From an uncultured Pedosphaera sp. (GTDB taxonomy: Bacteria; Verrucomicrobiota; Verrucomicrobiia; Limisphaerales; Pedosphaeraceae), in the NCBI GenBank assembly GCA_903918755.1, contig CAIXFN010000017.1, positions 101,092-165,091 of the forward strand: a stretch of DNA of 64,000 nt, in the 5' to 3' direction. Shown one piece after another: positions 1 through 10,000 of the stretch. The notes beneath the pieces were generated by a model. It saw only the letters and a list, made by a program, of their open reading frames with translations. It made no database searches and had not been told where the DNA came from. The stretch's first letter is position 1; each line of letters starts with the position of its first letter. The position numbers and the translations under genes are program-made.

Positions 1-76
1 TGTCCCCCAAACAAGAGCCCGGGAGCGTACGTGCATGCGTGCGAGTCACCGATAACTCATTTTCCCCCAGCCGGGC

Positions 77-838
77 ATGAGAAGCCGTTCCTATTTCCTT
101 CGTCGGCTTGGGCGGAAACTTTTCTGGAGTTCGCCTGTGCTCTATCGCCAATTCGGCCTGCTCCGGAACCGGGGCGATTGCTTCGCCAATGACTTCGATC
201 TTTGGATTGATGGTTATCCCCGTTCGGCGAACACGTTTGCCGTGGAAGCCTTCACGCTGGCCAATCCCGGAGCCAGGGTGAGAAGCCACCGTCATATCCC
301 CACGTTCATCATTCAGGCTTTGAAATTGCGCAAACCGGGAATTTTTCTGTTGCGCCGGCCGGAAGATGCCGCCATCTCCTGGGCGATTTTTTGGGATGAC
401 CGGCTGGATCGCTGCCTCGATTACTACATTGATTTCCATCGGGTGCTCCGCCGGTATGCGCCGCAACTTTTCATCGCCACTTTCGAAGAGGTGACCACTC
501 GATTCGACGGCTTGATCGGGGAATTCAACCAGCGATACGGCACCCAATACGCCACGGTTCCGCACGACGCTGAGACCGTGGCCAATTGCTTCGTCCGAAT
601 CGAACGGGATTACCCCAAGATACCGGGTGGGGTCAATGAAATGCGGGTCTGCCGGCCTTCCGAAAAGCGTACCCCCCACCAGGCCAGATTGCGCGAGCAA
701 TTGCGGAACTCCCCCGCGCTGGCCGAAAAACTGGCGCGCGCCGAGGAATGCTACCGGTTTTTTGACAGCCCGGAACCGGGGTTTCGCCGGCCGCAATCAA
801 GCCCGCTCGTCGCTTCGAACCAACAACTGGCATCCTGA
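77..838 (+). CDS. Sulfotransferase-like protein
   Basis: The 253-residue protein carries DGYPRSANTF near residue 45, which matches the PRSGNTF-type loop that binds the 5'-phosphosulfate of PAPS. Near residue 92 it has LLRRPEDAAISW, which resembles the 3'-phosphate binding segment (RxPxDxxxS). These two motifs in this order and spacing are typical of cytosolic-type sulfotransferases, so transfer of a sulfate group to a carbohydrate or small acceptor is the likely role; the acceptor cannot be read from sequence. No signal peptide or membrane segment is seen. The first ATG follows a C-rich stretch without a clear ribosome binding site. The gene is separated by about 170 bases from the SDR gene downstream and need not share its function. 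A sulfotransferase-fold protein without sulfate transfer activity is the main alternative. Confidence 0.7.
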   Translation: MRSRSYFLRRLGRKLFWSSPVLYRQFGLLRNRGDCFANDFDLWIDGYPRSANTFAVEAFTLANPGARVRSHRHIPTFIIQALKLRKPGIFLLRRPEDAAISWAIFWDDRLDRCLDYYIDFHRVLRRYAPQLFIATFEEVTTRFDGLIGEFNQRYGTQYATVPHDAETVANCFVRIERDYPKIPGGVNEMRVCRPSEKRTPHQARLREQLRNSPALAEKLARAEECYRFFDSPEPGFRRPQSSPLVASNQQLAS

Positions 839-1006
839 CCCCGCTGCGGCTTCGGTATTCCCGCTCCAGCGCCGGAGTAGGCCCCACTGTTGCCAAGTTA
901 TCAGGATCCCGAATGCTGCGCTCACCCGCCGCAGATACGGACCTCCGCCGCGCCGCGAACCGGTATTTGACCACCTGCCGGGTTTCGGTTAACCATGGGG
1001 CAACTC

Positions 1007-1813
1007 ATGAAATTATTTGATCTCTCAGGCGACGTCGCGGTGGTCATTGGCGGCACCGGGGCGTTGGGCGGTGCCGTGGCCGCCGATCTGGCCGCCGCCG
1101 GAGCGCAAGTGGCGGTTCTCGGTCGTAATGCCGAAAAAGGCGCCAGTTGTGTCCGCCTGATCCAGGAGCAGGGTGGAAAGGCCGCGTTTTTCCCGGTGGA
1201 CGCCATGGTGCGCGCCAGTTTGCGCGACGCCCATGCGCGCATCAATCAGGCCCTGGGTGAACCCGCAATCCTGGTGAATGCCGCGGGCGGAAACGACCCT
1301 AAGACTACCGTGACCGGGGACCGCAAATTTGAGCACATCGAACTGGCCGACTGGCAGGCGAATTTTGATTTGAATCTCGTGGGCGGCGTCCTGCTGCCCT
1401 GCCAGGAATTCGGCCCGGCGATGGTGGCCCGGGGCCGCGGCAGTATTCTGAATTTCGCCAGTGTCTCCGCCGGGGTGCCGCTTTCCCGGGTGGTCGCCTA
1501 TTCCGCCGCCAAGGCGGCCGTGCTGAGTCTCACCCAGTTCCTGGCGCGCGAATGGGCGCCCCGGGGTGTGCGCGTAAATGCCCTGACCCCGGGGTTCTTC
1601 CCCGCCGAACAAAACCGCCGGTTGCTGTTCAACGAAGACGGCACGCCCACCGCCCGGGCGGCCGCGATCCTCGGCCATACGCCTATGGGCCGCTTCGGTC
1701 AGGCGGATGAGCTCGGGGGAGCGGCGGTATTTCTGGCCAGCACTCGCGCCAGCAGTTTCGTTACGGGCATTGAATTGCGGGTGGACGGCGGCTTTCTGGC
1801 CCAAACGATCTAA
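1007..1813 (+). CDS. SDR family oxidoreductase (mannonate/gluconate dehydrogenase-like)
   Basis: This is a classical short-chain dehydrogenase of 268 residues. A glycine-rich nucleotide loop (GGTGALGG) sits at the N terminus, NAAGGN in the middle, and the catalytic Ser and YSAAK (Tyr-x-x-x-Lys) follow, with the C-terminal GFGQADELGGAAVFLAS-like segment and DGG end of the family. The ATG at 1007 is preferred over that at 995 because a GGGG tract lies about 7 bases upstream and the protein then begins MKLFDLSG as many relatives do. The closest recognisable group is the SDRs annotated as D-mannonate oxidoreductase or gluconate 5-dehydrogenase, so oxidation or reduction of a sugar acid is likely. 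It is followed after 14 bases by a LarA-like racemase, which suggests joint action on a hydroxy acid; that link is inference. Confidence 0.85.
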   Translation: MKLFDLSGDVAVVIGGTGALGGAVAADLAAAGAQVAVLGRNAEKGASCVRLIQEQGGKAAFFPVDAMVRASLRDAHARINQALGEPAILVNAAGGNDPKTTVTGDRKFEHIELADWQANFDLNLVGGVLLPCQEFGPAMVARGRGSILNFASVSAGVPLSRVVAYSAAKAAVLSLTQFLAREWAPRGVRVNALTPGFFPAEQNRRLLFNEDGTPTARAAAILGHTPMGRFGQADELGGAAVFLASTRASSFVTGIELRVDGGFLAQTI

Positions 1814-1827
1814 CCCACTCCCTCCCC

Positions 1828-3123
1828 GTGCATCCCCTAATCTCCCAGACCGCCCCGGCCGGAGCTGGCCTCAGCGACGACCAGGTCCACCGCGTCGTGG
1901 CGCAGGCCTGCCCGGCGACAAAATACACCGGCAAAAAGGTCCTGCTCATTGTCCCGGACGGCACGCGGACGGCTCCCGTGGGCCTGCTCTTTAAAGCCTT
2001 GCACCGGGAGATCGGCAGCGCCACCCAGGCACTCGACGTACTCATCGCCTTGGGCACCCACCAGCCGATGAGCGAAGCGGCCATTTGCCAGCGCCTGGAA
2101 ATCAGCCCGGAAGAACGGGCCGGCCAATTCGGCCGGGTCCGATTTTACAACCACGCCTGGAACAATCCCGCCGCCCTGACCAAGGTCGGGGTGATCCCCG
2201 CCAGTGACATTGCCCAATTGACGGATGGCCGGTTCGCGATGGACGTGCCGGTCGAGATCAACAAGTTGGTGTTCGAATATGACCAGGTGATTATTGTTGG
2301 GCCGGTATTTCCCCATGAAGTCGTGGGCTTCTCCGGCGGGAACAAATATCTGTTCCCGGGCGTGGGCGGACCGGAAATTCTGAATTTCTTCCACTGGCTC
2401 GGGGCCGTGGTCACGAATCCGATGATTATCGGTTCGAAATGGACCCCGGTTCGCAAAGTGGTGGACCGGGCGGGGGCGCTGGTTCCGGTGGACAAGTTGT
2501 GCTTTTGCCTGGTGGTGGATCCGGCCAAACAACTCTCGGGCCTCTTCGCGGGCACGCCCGAGACCGCCTGGGATGCGGCCAGTGATTTGTCCCACGAACG
2601 GCACATCACTCGCAAGGACCACCCGTTTCACACGATCCTTTCCTGCGCCCCCGTCATGTACGACGAAGTTTGGACGGCGGGCAAATGCATGTACAAACTT
2701 GAGCCCGTGCTGGCGGATGGCGGCGAGTTGATCATTTACGCCCCGCACATCACCGAAGTCTGTGTGAGTCATGGCAGCGTCATCGAGGAAGTGGGCTACC
2801 ATTGCCGCGACTATTTCCTGAAGCAATGGGACAAATTCAAGCATTACCCGTGGGGCGTGCTGGCCCATTCCACGCATGTTCGTGGCTTGGGAACCTTTGA
2901 AAACGGGGTGGAACATTGCCGGGCCCAGGTCACGCTCGCCACCCAGATTCCGGAGGAAAAATGCCGTCAAATGAATCTGGGCTACCGGGACCCGCGCAGC
3001 ATCCGGATTGAGGAATTCGCCGACCGGGAGGACGAGGGAGTCCTCTTGGTGCGGAAGGCCGGCGAGATGCTTTACCAACTCAATCACCCGCCGGCCTGGG
3101 CGGGCGGGCCGCCCGGGTCCTGA
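1828..3123 (+). CDS. LarA-family nickel-pincer racemase/epimerase (LarA homolog)
   Basis: The 431-residue protein shows the full LarA signature. DGTR (D44, R47) corresponds to D72/R75 of Lactiplantibacillus LarA, and H78 in ALGTHQP corresponds to H108. FPHEVVGFSGGNKYLFPG gives H163 and K173, matching H174 and the pincer-binding K184, and H189 matches the nickel ligand H200. Spacings 163-173-189 equal 174-184-200 exactly. LarA interconverts D- and L-lactate with a nickel-pincer nucleotide, and homologs act on other 2-hydroxyacids. Here the QxxK pair (Q295/K298) appears as TAGK, so the substrate-side Gln is a Thr and the substrate may not be lactate. The start is GTG; the next Met is residue 81, after essential motifs. 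The cofactor genes larB, larC and larE are not in the window. It is probably co-transcribed with the SDR gene upstream. Confidence 0.85.
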   Translation: MHPLISQTAPAGAGLSDDQVHRVVAQACPATKYTGKKVLLIVPDGTRTAPVGLLFKALHREIGSATQALDVLIALGTHQPMSEAAICQRLEISPEERAGQFGRVRFYNHAWNNPAALTKVGVIPASDIAQLTDGRFAMDVPVEINKLVFEYDQVIIVGPVFPHEVVGFSGGNKYLFPGVGGPEILNFFHWLGAVVTNPMIIGSKWTPVRKVVDRAGALVPVDKLCFCLVVDPAKQLSGLFAGTPETAWDAASDLSHERHITRKDHPFHTILSCAPVMYDEVWTAGKCMYKLEPVLADGGELIIYAPHITEVCVSHGSVIEEVGYHCRDYFLKQWDKFKHYPWGVLAHSTHVRGLGTFENGVEHCRAQVTLATQIPEEKCRQMNLGYRDPRSIRIEEFADREDEGVLLVRKAGEMLYQLNHPPAWAGGPPGS

Positions 3124-3175
3124 GGACCGCATTTTTCCCGCGCTTTTTCCCCGACCAGGAGCTAACCTCGCAGCG

Positions 3176-4498
3176 ATGTTGAATTACATCTGGCTCGGTC
3201 TGGTGGTGGGAGCGGTGCTGATCGGCGGCTGGAACGGTCGGCTGCCCCAGGTCACCGAAGGGGCCCTGAACATGGCCAAATTCGCGGTGATGAACCTGGC
3301 GCTGCCGCTGGCCGGGGTCATGGCGCTGTGGCTGGGCATCATGCGTTTGGCGGAAAAGTCCGGCATGGTGCAGTGGTTGTCCCGGATGCTCCGCCCCATC
3401 CTGGTCCGCCTGTTTCCCGACGTTCCCCCCAATCATCCGGCCATGGGGTCCATGGTCATGAACATCGCGGCCAATATGCTCGGCCTCTCCAATGCCGCCA
3501 CCCCGCTCGGGCTCCGGGCCATGAAGGATTTGGAATCCCTCAATCCCCATCCCGGCACCGCCACGAATTCGATGTGCACCTTCCTGGCCATCAACACCGG
3601 TTCCGTCCAACTCATCCCCGTCACCGCCATTGCGGTGCTGGTGGCCAACAATGCGAAGGATCCTTCGGCGATTATCGGCACCGCCTTCCTGGCCACGGTC
3701 TGCGCGGCCGTCAGCGCGATTATCGGCGTGAAGTTTTTTGAACGTCTGCCCTGGTTTCAACTGCCCCGCCCGACCACCGCAGCCACGACAACCCCGGAAC
3801 CCACAACGCCGCCGGAGCCCACCATCCAACCGGCCCCGCTGACGGCGGGGGCCATCCTGCTGTTGGCAGCTTTTGGGCTGGGCTTTGCCCTCTTGTTTCT
3901 GCGGACCGCCTTTCCCGGTCTGTTGGGACTCGAACCGGAGGCCGGCCTCCGGCCCGACGGCCCGTTGGTGCGGGTCGTGAAAACCTTGTCGCTGCTGGCG
4001 ATGCCATTGCTGCTCTCCTTTTTCCCGCTCTATGCGGCACTGCGGAAGATCAAGGTGTATGAGGAATTCGTCGAGGGCGCGAAAGAGGGGTTCCAGGTCA
4101 GCATCCGCATCATCCCCTACTTGGTGGCGATGTTGGTGGCGATCGGCATGTTCCGCGGCGCGGGGGGAATCGAGTTGCTCACTGCGGGTTTGCAGCCCCT
4201 CATGAAGTTGGTCCATTTCCCCCCCGAACTCCTGCCCATGGCGCTCATCCGACCTTTGAGCGGGAGCGGCTCCCTGGGAGTGTTTACCGATTTGGTCAAG
4301 GAGTTTGGTCCGGACAGCCTGCTCACCCGGACCGCAGGCACGATCTATGGCAGCACCGAGACGACCTTCTACGTGCTCGCAGTCTATTTCGGCTCCGCCA
4401 ACATCAAGCGCACCCGCCACGCCGTGCCGGCAGGCCTCGTGGCCGACGTCGCCGGCATCATCGCCTCGGTCATCATTTGCCGACTAGTGTTCGCTTGA
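3176..4498 (+). CDS. Fused SpmA-SpmB nucleoside-recognition/Gate membrane protein
   Basis: The protein (440 residues from the ATG at 3176) is a head-to-tail fusion of the two Gate (nucleoside recognition) membrane domains known as spore maturation proteins A and B. The N-terminal half has several hydrophobic helices and the conserved stretch MNIAANMLGLSNAATPLGLR followed by NTGSVQLIP. A Pro/Thr-rich linker lies at about residues 200-225. The C-terminal half contains IRPLSGSGSLGVFTDL and GSTETTFYVLAVYFG, typical of SpmB. The organism type suggested by the window does not sporulate, and such fusions are common in non-sporulating bacteria, where the role is thought to be transport related but is unproven. 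The frame stays open upstream to 3008, but that region lies inside the LarA-like gene, so 3176 is the sensible start; AGGAG lies about 16 bases before it. Confidence 0.85.
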   Translation: MLNYIWLGLVVGAVLIGGWNGRLPQVTEGALNMAKFAVMNLALPLAGVMALWLGIMRLAEKSGMVQWLSRMLRPILVRLFPDVPPNHPAMGSMVMNIAANMLGLSNAATPLGLRAMKDLESLNPHPGTATNSMCTFLAINTGSVQLIPVTAIAVLVANNAKDPSAIIGTAFLATVCAAVSAIIGVKFFERLPWFQLPRPTTAATTTPEPTTPPEPTIQPAPLTAGAILLLAAFGLGFALLFLRTAFPGLLGLEPEAGLRPDGPLVRVVKTLSLLAMPLLLSFFPLYAALRKIKVYEEFVEGAKEGFQVSIRIIPYLVAMLVAIGMFRGAGGIELLTAGLQPLMKLVHFPPELLPMALIRPLSGSGSLGVFTDLVKEFGPDSLLTRTAGTIYGSTETTFYVLAVYFGSANIKRTRHAVPAGLVADVAGIIASVIICRLVFA

Positions 4499-4698
4499 TG
4501 CGCCGGGTCTTTCATTGCCCCCGCCGCAAGCCCGGGATTCTCCACTCGAAATGCTTTATCGACGCGGAACGGGTGGCCGATTTGATTGGGGAATCCTCCC
4601 ACCGCAAGTTGTCGGGAACCCGGGCCACCCGGAGGATGCAACCAGCCACCTGATCCTGATTGCTCCCCGCTGACATTCGGGCGAAACTACCCCGGGCT
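4499..4698. other. Short intergenic region with no recognised feature
   Basis: These 200 bases between the SpmA-SpmB gene and the FAD oxidoreductase hold no ORF with family resemblance, no clear terminator with a T-tract and no promoter that I can support. Confidence 0.4.
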
Positions 4699-6291
4699 AT
4701 GAAAACCAAGTACGATGTCGTGATTCTGGGTTCCGGCCATAATGCTCTCGTGGCCGCCGGTTATCTGGCCGGCGCCGGATTGAGTGTGCTGGTGCTGGAA
4801 AAGAATGATTACCTGGGCGGGGCCACCACCTCGCAACGCGTGTTTCCCGATTATGACGCCCGGATCTCCCGCTATGCCTACCTGGTGAGTCTGCTGCCCC
4901 AGCAGATCATCCAGGATCTGGGGCTGAATCTCCAACTGCGCACCCGCGACACCGCCTCCTTCACTCCCTATGAACGCGACGGGGTTTCGCGGGGTCTCCT
5001 TCTGAGCAACCTTTCAGCCAGCGTGAGCCGGAGTTCCCTACGGCAACTCATTGGCCATAACCGGGAATGGGAACAATTCCAGCGCTTTTATCAATTGGCC
5101 CGGATCTTCGCCCAAACCGTTTGGCCCACCCTGTTGGAACCGCTCCCCGGGGTGGGTGCCCTCGAGCGGCGATTCCAAGTCGATGATTTGCACCGCGAAG
5201 CCTGGCGCAGCCTGGTCGCGGAGCCCTTGGGCGCGGTGGTGGAACGTTATCTGCAAAATGATTTGCTCCGCGGCGTCGTCTTTACGGACGCAAAAATCGG
5301 GCTCCTGACCCATCCGGAGGACCCCTCCCTTTTGCAGAACCGATGTTTCCTCTACCATACCATGGGGAACGTCACCGGGGAATGGAAGGTGCCGGTCGGC
5401 GGGATGGGACGGGTGGCCGGGGAATTGATTCGCGTGGCGACCCGCCGCGGCGCCGTCATGGTCACCCGGGCCCGGTTGTTGGGATTGGAATTGTCGGCGC
5501 GCCAGCGGACCGTCCATTGCGAAGTGGATGGCCAGCCCAGATCCCTCGAAGCCCGTTACCTGCTCGTCAATTTCGGTCCCAATGTGCTGGCCCATTATCT
5601 GGGCCGCGGTTATGAACCCGGGCCGACGCATGAGGGCTCGGTGCTGAAAATTAACCTGCTGCTGCGGCGGCTCCCCCGCCTGCGGAACCAGGGCGTGACC
5701 GCCCGCGAGGCCTTCCAGGGCACCTTTCACGTTGATGAAGGGTACGAACAAATGAAAGTGAGCCACGCGCAGGCGGCGCAATCCGCGCTGCCAGATCGCG
5801 TTCCCTGCGAGGTCTATTGCCATACCCTGACGGATGACAGCATCCTGGCCCCGGAATTAAGCACCCGGGGATTCCAGACCATGACTTTGTTTGGACTGGA
5901 TACTCCCTGGCGAAGTTTTGTCGGGGATCCCGCAGGCCGCACCCGGGAAGCCGCCGCCCGGTGTCTGGCCGGGCTAAACCGTTGGTTGGCGGAACCCCTG
6001 GAGGATTGCCTGGCGCGGGACGCCGACGGCCAGCCCTGCATGGAAATCCGCAACCCCCTTGATTTGGAGGCGGAACTGGGACATTACCGCGGCAATATAT
6101 TTCACGGCGCCCTGACCTTCCCGTTTGCGGATTCCGCCGAAACCACCGGCACCTGGGGCGTGGAAACGGAATGGACGAACGTCCTCCTGTGTGGCTCCGG
6201 GGCGCGCCGGGGCGGGGCGGTCAGCGGCATTCCGGGGCACAACGCCGCCCGCAAGGTGCTGGAACTGGAGAGAGCGGATGGCCGATCATAG
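4699..6291 (+). CDS. PYROXD2-like FAD-dependent NAD(P)/phytoene-desaturase family oxidoreductase
   Basis: The 530-residue protein opens with a Rossmann FAD loop (GSGHNALVAAGYLAGAG) and LVLEKNDYLGG for the ribose-binding acidic residue. It ends with the typical C-terminal FAD motif around VLLCGSGARRGGAVSGIPGHNAARKVLE. This layout is that of the amine oxidase/phytoene desaturase superfamily, and the closest named relatives are the PYROXD2-type proteins of bacteria and mitochondria. The physiological substrate is unknown. No carotenoid synthase is next to it, so a carotenoid role is not supported. The ATG at 4699 is chosen because the FAD loop then begins at residue 10; an in-frame upstream Met at 4660 would add 13 non-conserved residues. 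It is followed by a sigma factor gene with a 58-base gap. Confidence 0.82.
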   Translation: MKTKYDVVILGSGHNALVAAGYLAGAGLSVLVLEKNDYLGGATTSQRVFPDYDARISRYAYLVSLLPQQIIQDLGLNLQLRTRDTASFTPYERDGVSRGLLLSNLSASVSRSSLRQLIGHNREWEQFQRFYQLARIFAQTVWPTLLEPLPGVGALERRFQVDDLHREAWRSLVAEPLGAVVERYLQNDLLRGVVFTDAKIGLLTHPEDPSLLQNRCFLYHTMGNVTGEWKVPVGGMGRVAGELIRVATRRGAVMVTRARLLGLELSARQRTVHCEVDGQPRSLEARYLLVNFGPNVLAHYLGRGYEPGPTHEGSVLKINLLLRRLPRLRNQGVTAREAFQGTFHVDEGYEQMKVSHAQAAQSALPDRVPCEVYCHTLTDDSILAPELSTRGFQTMTLFGLDTPWRSFVGDPAGRTREAAARCLAGLNRWLAEPLEDCLARDADGQPCMEIRNPLDLEAELGHYRGNIFHGALTFPFADSAETTGTWGVETEWTNVLLCGSGARRGGAVSGIPGHNAARKVLELERADGRS

Positions 6292-6349
6292 CCCGGTTTC
6301 CCGGAAAGAAATGTTGAAAGGTTTGCCGGGGACCGGCGAATTCTGTTGA

Positions 6350-6982
6350 ATGAGCGAGCCCTCGCCCACTGATCTGGCGCCCACGCGGCGCAGCCTGTTG
6401 ACCCGGTTGAAGGACTGGGACAACCAGGATTCCTGGCGGGAATTTTTCAACACCTACTGGCGCTTGATTTACTCCTTCGCCAATAAATCCGGCCTGAACG
6501 ACGTCGAATCTCAGGAGGTGGTGCAGGAAACCCTGATTTCCGTGGCGGCCGAGTTGAAAGGCTTCAAGTACGACCCGGCCCGCGGCTCTTTCAAAAGCTG
6601 GTTGCTCCTGATCACCCGCCGGCGGGTTGCCGATCAAATGCGCAAGCGCTACCGTGCGCGCGAGGTCGGCAAGCTGAATCCCGACGACACCGCGGTGGCG
6701 GAGGAGATCAACGCCCGGGCGCAGGAAGATGTGGTCACCGCGGAGTCAACGTGGGATGAAGCCTGGCGCACCCAACTGGCCGAAGCCGCCATGGCCCGGG
6801 TCAAGAGTCAGGCCCGGCCGGAACATTTCCAGATTTTTGAAATGTATGTGTTGCGGGGACAATCAGGTGCCACCGTGGCCAAGGCGCTGGGAGTCAGCAT
6901 CATGACGGTGTACCTCGCCAAGCACCGGGTCGGCGCCCTGCTCCGGAAGGAAGTCGCCCGCCTGGAGAAACAGATGCTCTGA
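6350..6982 (+). CDS. ECF-type RNA polymerase sigma factor
   Basis: The 210-residue protein is a group 4 sigma factor. Region 2 is visible at about residues 25-100 (EVVQETLISVAAELKGF, then FKSWLLLITRRRVADQMRKR, the core-binding and -10 recognition helices). Region 4 is at about 150-205, with the helix-turn-helix GATVAKALGVSIMTVYLAKHRV. It lacks an adjacent anti-sigma gene with a recognisable zinc or membrane domain. Instead it converges on two large Ser/Thr kinases whose stop codon lies only 21 bases away. Pairing of ECF factors with Ser/Thr kinases is frequent in Planctomycetes and Verrucomicrobia, so control by phosphorylation is a reasonable inference that the sequence does not prove. Confidence 0.88.
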   Translation: MSEPSPTDLAPTRRSLLTRLKDWDNQDSWREFFNTYWRLIYSFANKSGLNDVESQEVVQETLISVAAELKGFKYDPARGSFKSWLLLITRRRVADQMRKRYRAREVGKLNPDDTAVAEEINARAQEDVVTAESTWDEAWRTQLAEAAMARVKSQARPEHFQIFEMYVLRGQSGATVAKALGVSIMTVYLAKHRVGALLRKEVARLEKQML

Positions 6983-7003
6983 ACCGGCCCTGCGCCGCCT
7001 GGA

Positions 7004-10000
7004 TCAGGGCAGCGACTCCGCGGTCTTTACGCGGAGCGGCAGCGGGGAGACCAGCAGTTCCGGCATGGGCGGCAGATTCCAGTCCAGCTTCAGCGCGGCC
7101 AATTCCCGCCGCAGCGGCCGCAAATTCCAGAGATGAATCACATGCGCCGTGCTCACGCACGCCAATTGATTACCGGACGGACTGAAGACGAAGGAGGCGT
7201 AGGGGACGAAATCCGGATGCTCAAAGCGGCCCAAAACCTCGCCATTGGCGGCATTCAACAAGACCGGCACCATGCCATCCCGCAGAACACAGGCCAGGCG
7301 GCCATCGGGCGACCAGACCACGACGGAGCCAACCCCGGGCAAGGCGGTTCGCCAGAATTCCTCCCCGGTGTCGATGGATCGCAGAATGACCTCCGGACCA
7401 TTGCAAAGCACCCGGGTGCCATCGGGGCTGATCGCCACCCCGCCATTGGCGGACTGGGGGATTTGGCGAATCACCGTGCCATCGGCTGTGCTCCAGATCC
7501 GCAAGCTATTGGCCACGCCGGCCGTCGCCATCCGCCCGCCATCCCGGCTCAAGGTGAGGCCGCGAATGCCCCCGCCATGCGCAAAATTGGTCTGGCGCGC
7601 GCCGTCCAAAACCAGGCTGAAGCCGCCCAGACCCGCGGCCGCCACCACTGCCCCATCCGCGCTCGCCTGGACGTGGAAGTGGAAGGAGCGGCTGACCATT
7701 TCCATGGCGCCGATCTGCACCTCTCCTGCCCCCTTCCAAACGAGCGGCCAGCGCGCCAGGCCATCCGGCCCGGCGGCCCAGAGAACGTTCGACCCGGCGG
7801 GACAAACCGCAAACCAATTGGTCGAGGCCAGATGGGCCACGGAACGCCCCCGCAAGGTGTCATAAATCCGCACGCCTTCATAGCTGGCGGCGGCCAGCAG
7901 CCGGCCATCCGCCAGAAAGGCGGCATTCCAAGGCCCCGGCTCATTACCATCGACCGGTTGCGCTTCCCCGAGCACGCGACAAATCGCCCGCCCCGCAACT
8001 TCGTACTGGTGGAGTTCCAGTCCACTCGCATCCCGGCTGACAAACTGCGTGCCGTCCGGGGAAAACCGGCCGTTGCCAAATTCGTGGCGCCCCAGGGAAA
8101 AAAGCCGTCCTTCGCTGACCCCCACCAACCGCGTGGTGCCATCCCAGGAACTGGTCAGGCACCAATCGCCATCCGGATGGAATTGGCAAAAAGGAATCGT
8201 GTGGGAATGGGCTTGCAACATCGCCCGGGGGGCGGCGGGCTGTTCCAGATCCCAGATAAGCAACCGGCCGCCGCGGGTGGTCACCACCAGCGTTCGCCCT
8301 TCCGGATCAAGCTGGCAGACGTACACCCGCTGGTTTTCCGGCAAACAGATCCGCCGCCGGATGGCCCCGGTGGCAAATTCTCGCAGTTCAACAAAATCCT
8401 CATCCTTCGCGGCCACCAGAAACTCCCCGGCCGGCCCGGCCAGCAAGGTGGTGATCACCGCGGCACAAGGGAGATCCCGGGAAGTGTTGGCCACGAGATC
8501 ATGCAAACGGAGTCCCCCGGTCCCGGTGTTTTCCACCAGCCAGTGACCATCCGACGATACCACCCCAGCCCGGCTGCCCGGCAAGTCACGCACCAACCGC
8601 CGTTCCTTTAAGTCGAAGAAAGTGCAGCCTCGCTGCGAACGCCAAACAACCAGCCAACGCCCGTCCCCACCGCTCAATTCCAGATTATCAATCCGCTCCC
8701 CCGGTTCCCCCAGCTGGTACAACTCCGCGCCATCGGCCTCCCGCACCGCATGGATCACGCCGTTGGTCGCCGCCAGCAGTCGCTCCGTTTGCGTGGCATT
8801 GAAGCACTGTCTCGAGTAGCCCTCCGGAAGCGGCCAGGGGCGGGTTTCCCGCAAGTCGGGCACCGCCAGGGTGGTGATGGCGGCGTCCCGCAATGCGGGC
8901 GCCCCGGGCCGGATGGCGGCCGCGCTGATGATCGCGGCGAGGCTGGCGAAACGCTGGCCCAACAAGCCGCTCCGGCGCTCGGCGACCGCAGTCGCGGCCA
9001 GCGCATGATATAATTGCTCCCGGCCCGCCTGTTCGGCAGTCGTCGCCCGGTTCAACGCCTTTTCCAGCCGTTCACTGGTTTCCCGCGCGGTGCGCGCGCG
9101 CGAACCTGCCACCAGGAAGCCCGCCACCGCCAGCAGCGCCAGCACACCCGTCACCGCCCCCGCCTGCCGCGCCCACCGCAACCGCTCCTCCAGCACCCGG
9201 AACTTTTTCACCGACCGCCCGCTTTGCAGCAACGCCAGTTCCGCATGCATCTCCAGCGCGGTCGCGTAACGGTCCCGCACCTCAGCCGCGCAGGCCTTCG
9301 TGAAAATCGCGTTGATTTCCAGGAGGTCATCGTCCGTGCGGCCCGTGGCCTCGTCATAGGGAAGCGAGGGAAATTCCATCCGGTCCTTGCCCGTCGCCAC
9401 TTCATACAGCACTTTGCCCAGCGAATAGATGTCCGCCGGCGCCGACCCCGGGCCTTCCGGGGGAATAAAGCCCTCCGTCCCCACAAAACTGCGCTCGGCG
9501 TCCATCGCCGCCACCAGGCCGATGTCCGCCAGTTTGGCCACCCCGCCCACCAGGATGATGTTGCTGGGCTTGATGTCGCGGTGGATCAGCCCCGCGTGGT
9601 GCAATGCCGCCAGGGCATCGGAGAGCATCAGGAAATGCCGCTGGCACGCCGCCGCCGGCAGCCGTCCCGCCGCCCGCGCCTCGGCGCTCAACGTGCGCGG
9701 CCGGTAGGGCTGCCCGGGCACGGCGGCGTTATCCGCCAACTCCATCACATAATAGAAATAGCCCGGCCCCTGCCCCACCTGGAGAATGTCCACGAATCCC
9801 TCATGGGAACGCGATACCGGCTCGAACTTGAGCATCCCCGAAAATTCGCGCTCATACGGGCGGTCACTATTGAAACTGGCCCGCCAAACCACCTTGAGAG
9901 CCCGCAGCGTGCCGATGCTGTTACGCGCCAGCCAGACATCCCCGTAGGCCCCGGACCCGATCAAATGGAGCATCTCATGATCGGGAACCGCGGGAGCGCC

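Noticed and set aside
3080..4420. Long minus ORF opposite the SpmA-SpmB fusion
   Set aside because: Composition (Gln/His/Arg/Gly) is typical of antisense frames of membrane protein genes; no motif.
7133..8611. Long + ORF opposite kinase copy 1
   Set aside because: No known family; the minus strand encodes a full kinase with conserved motifs.
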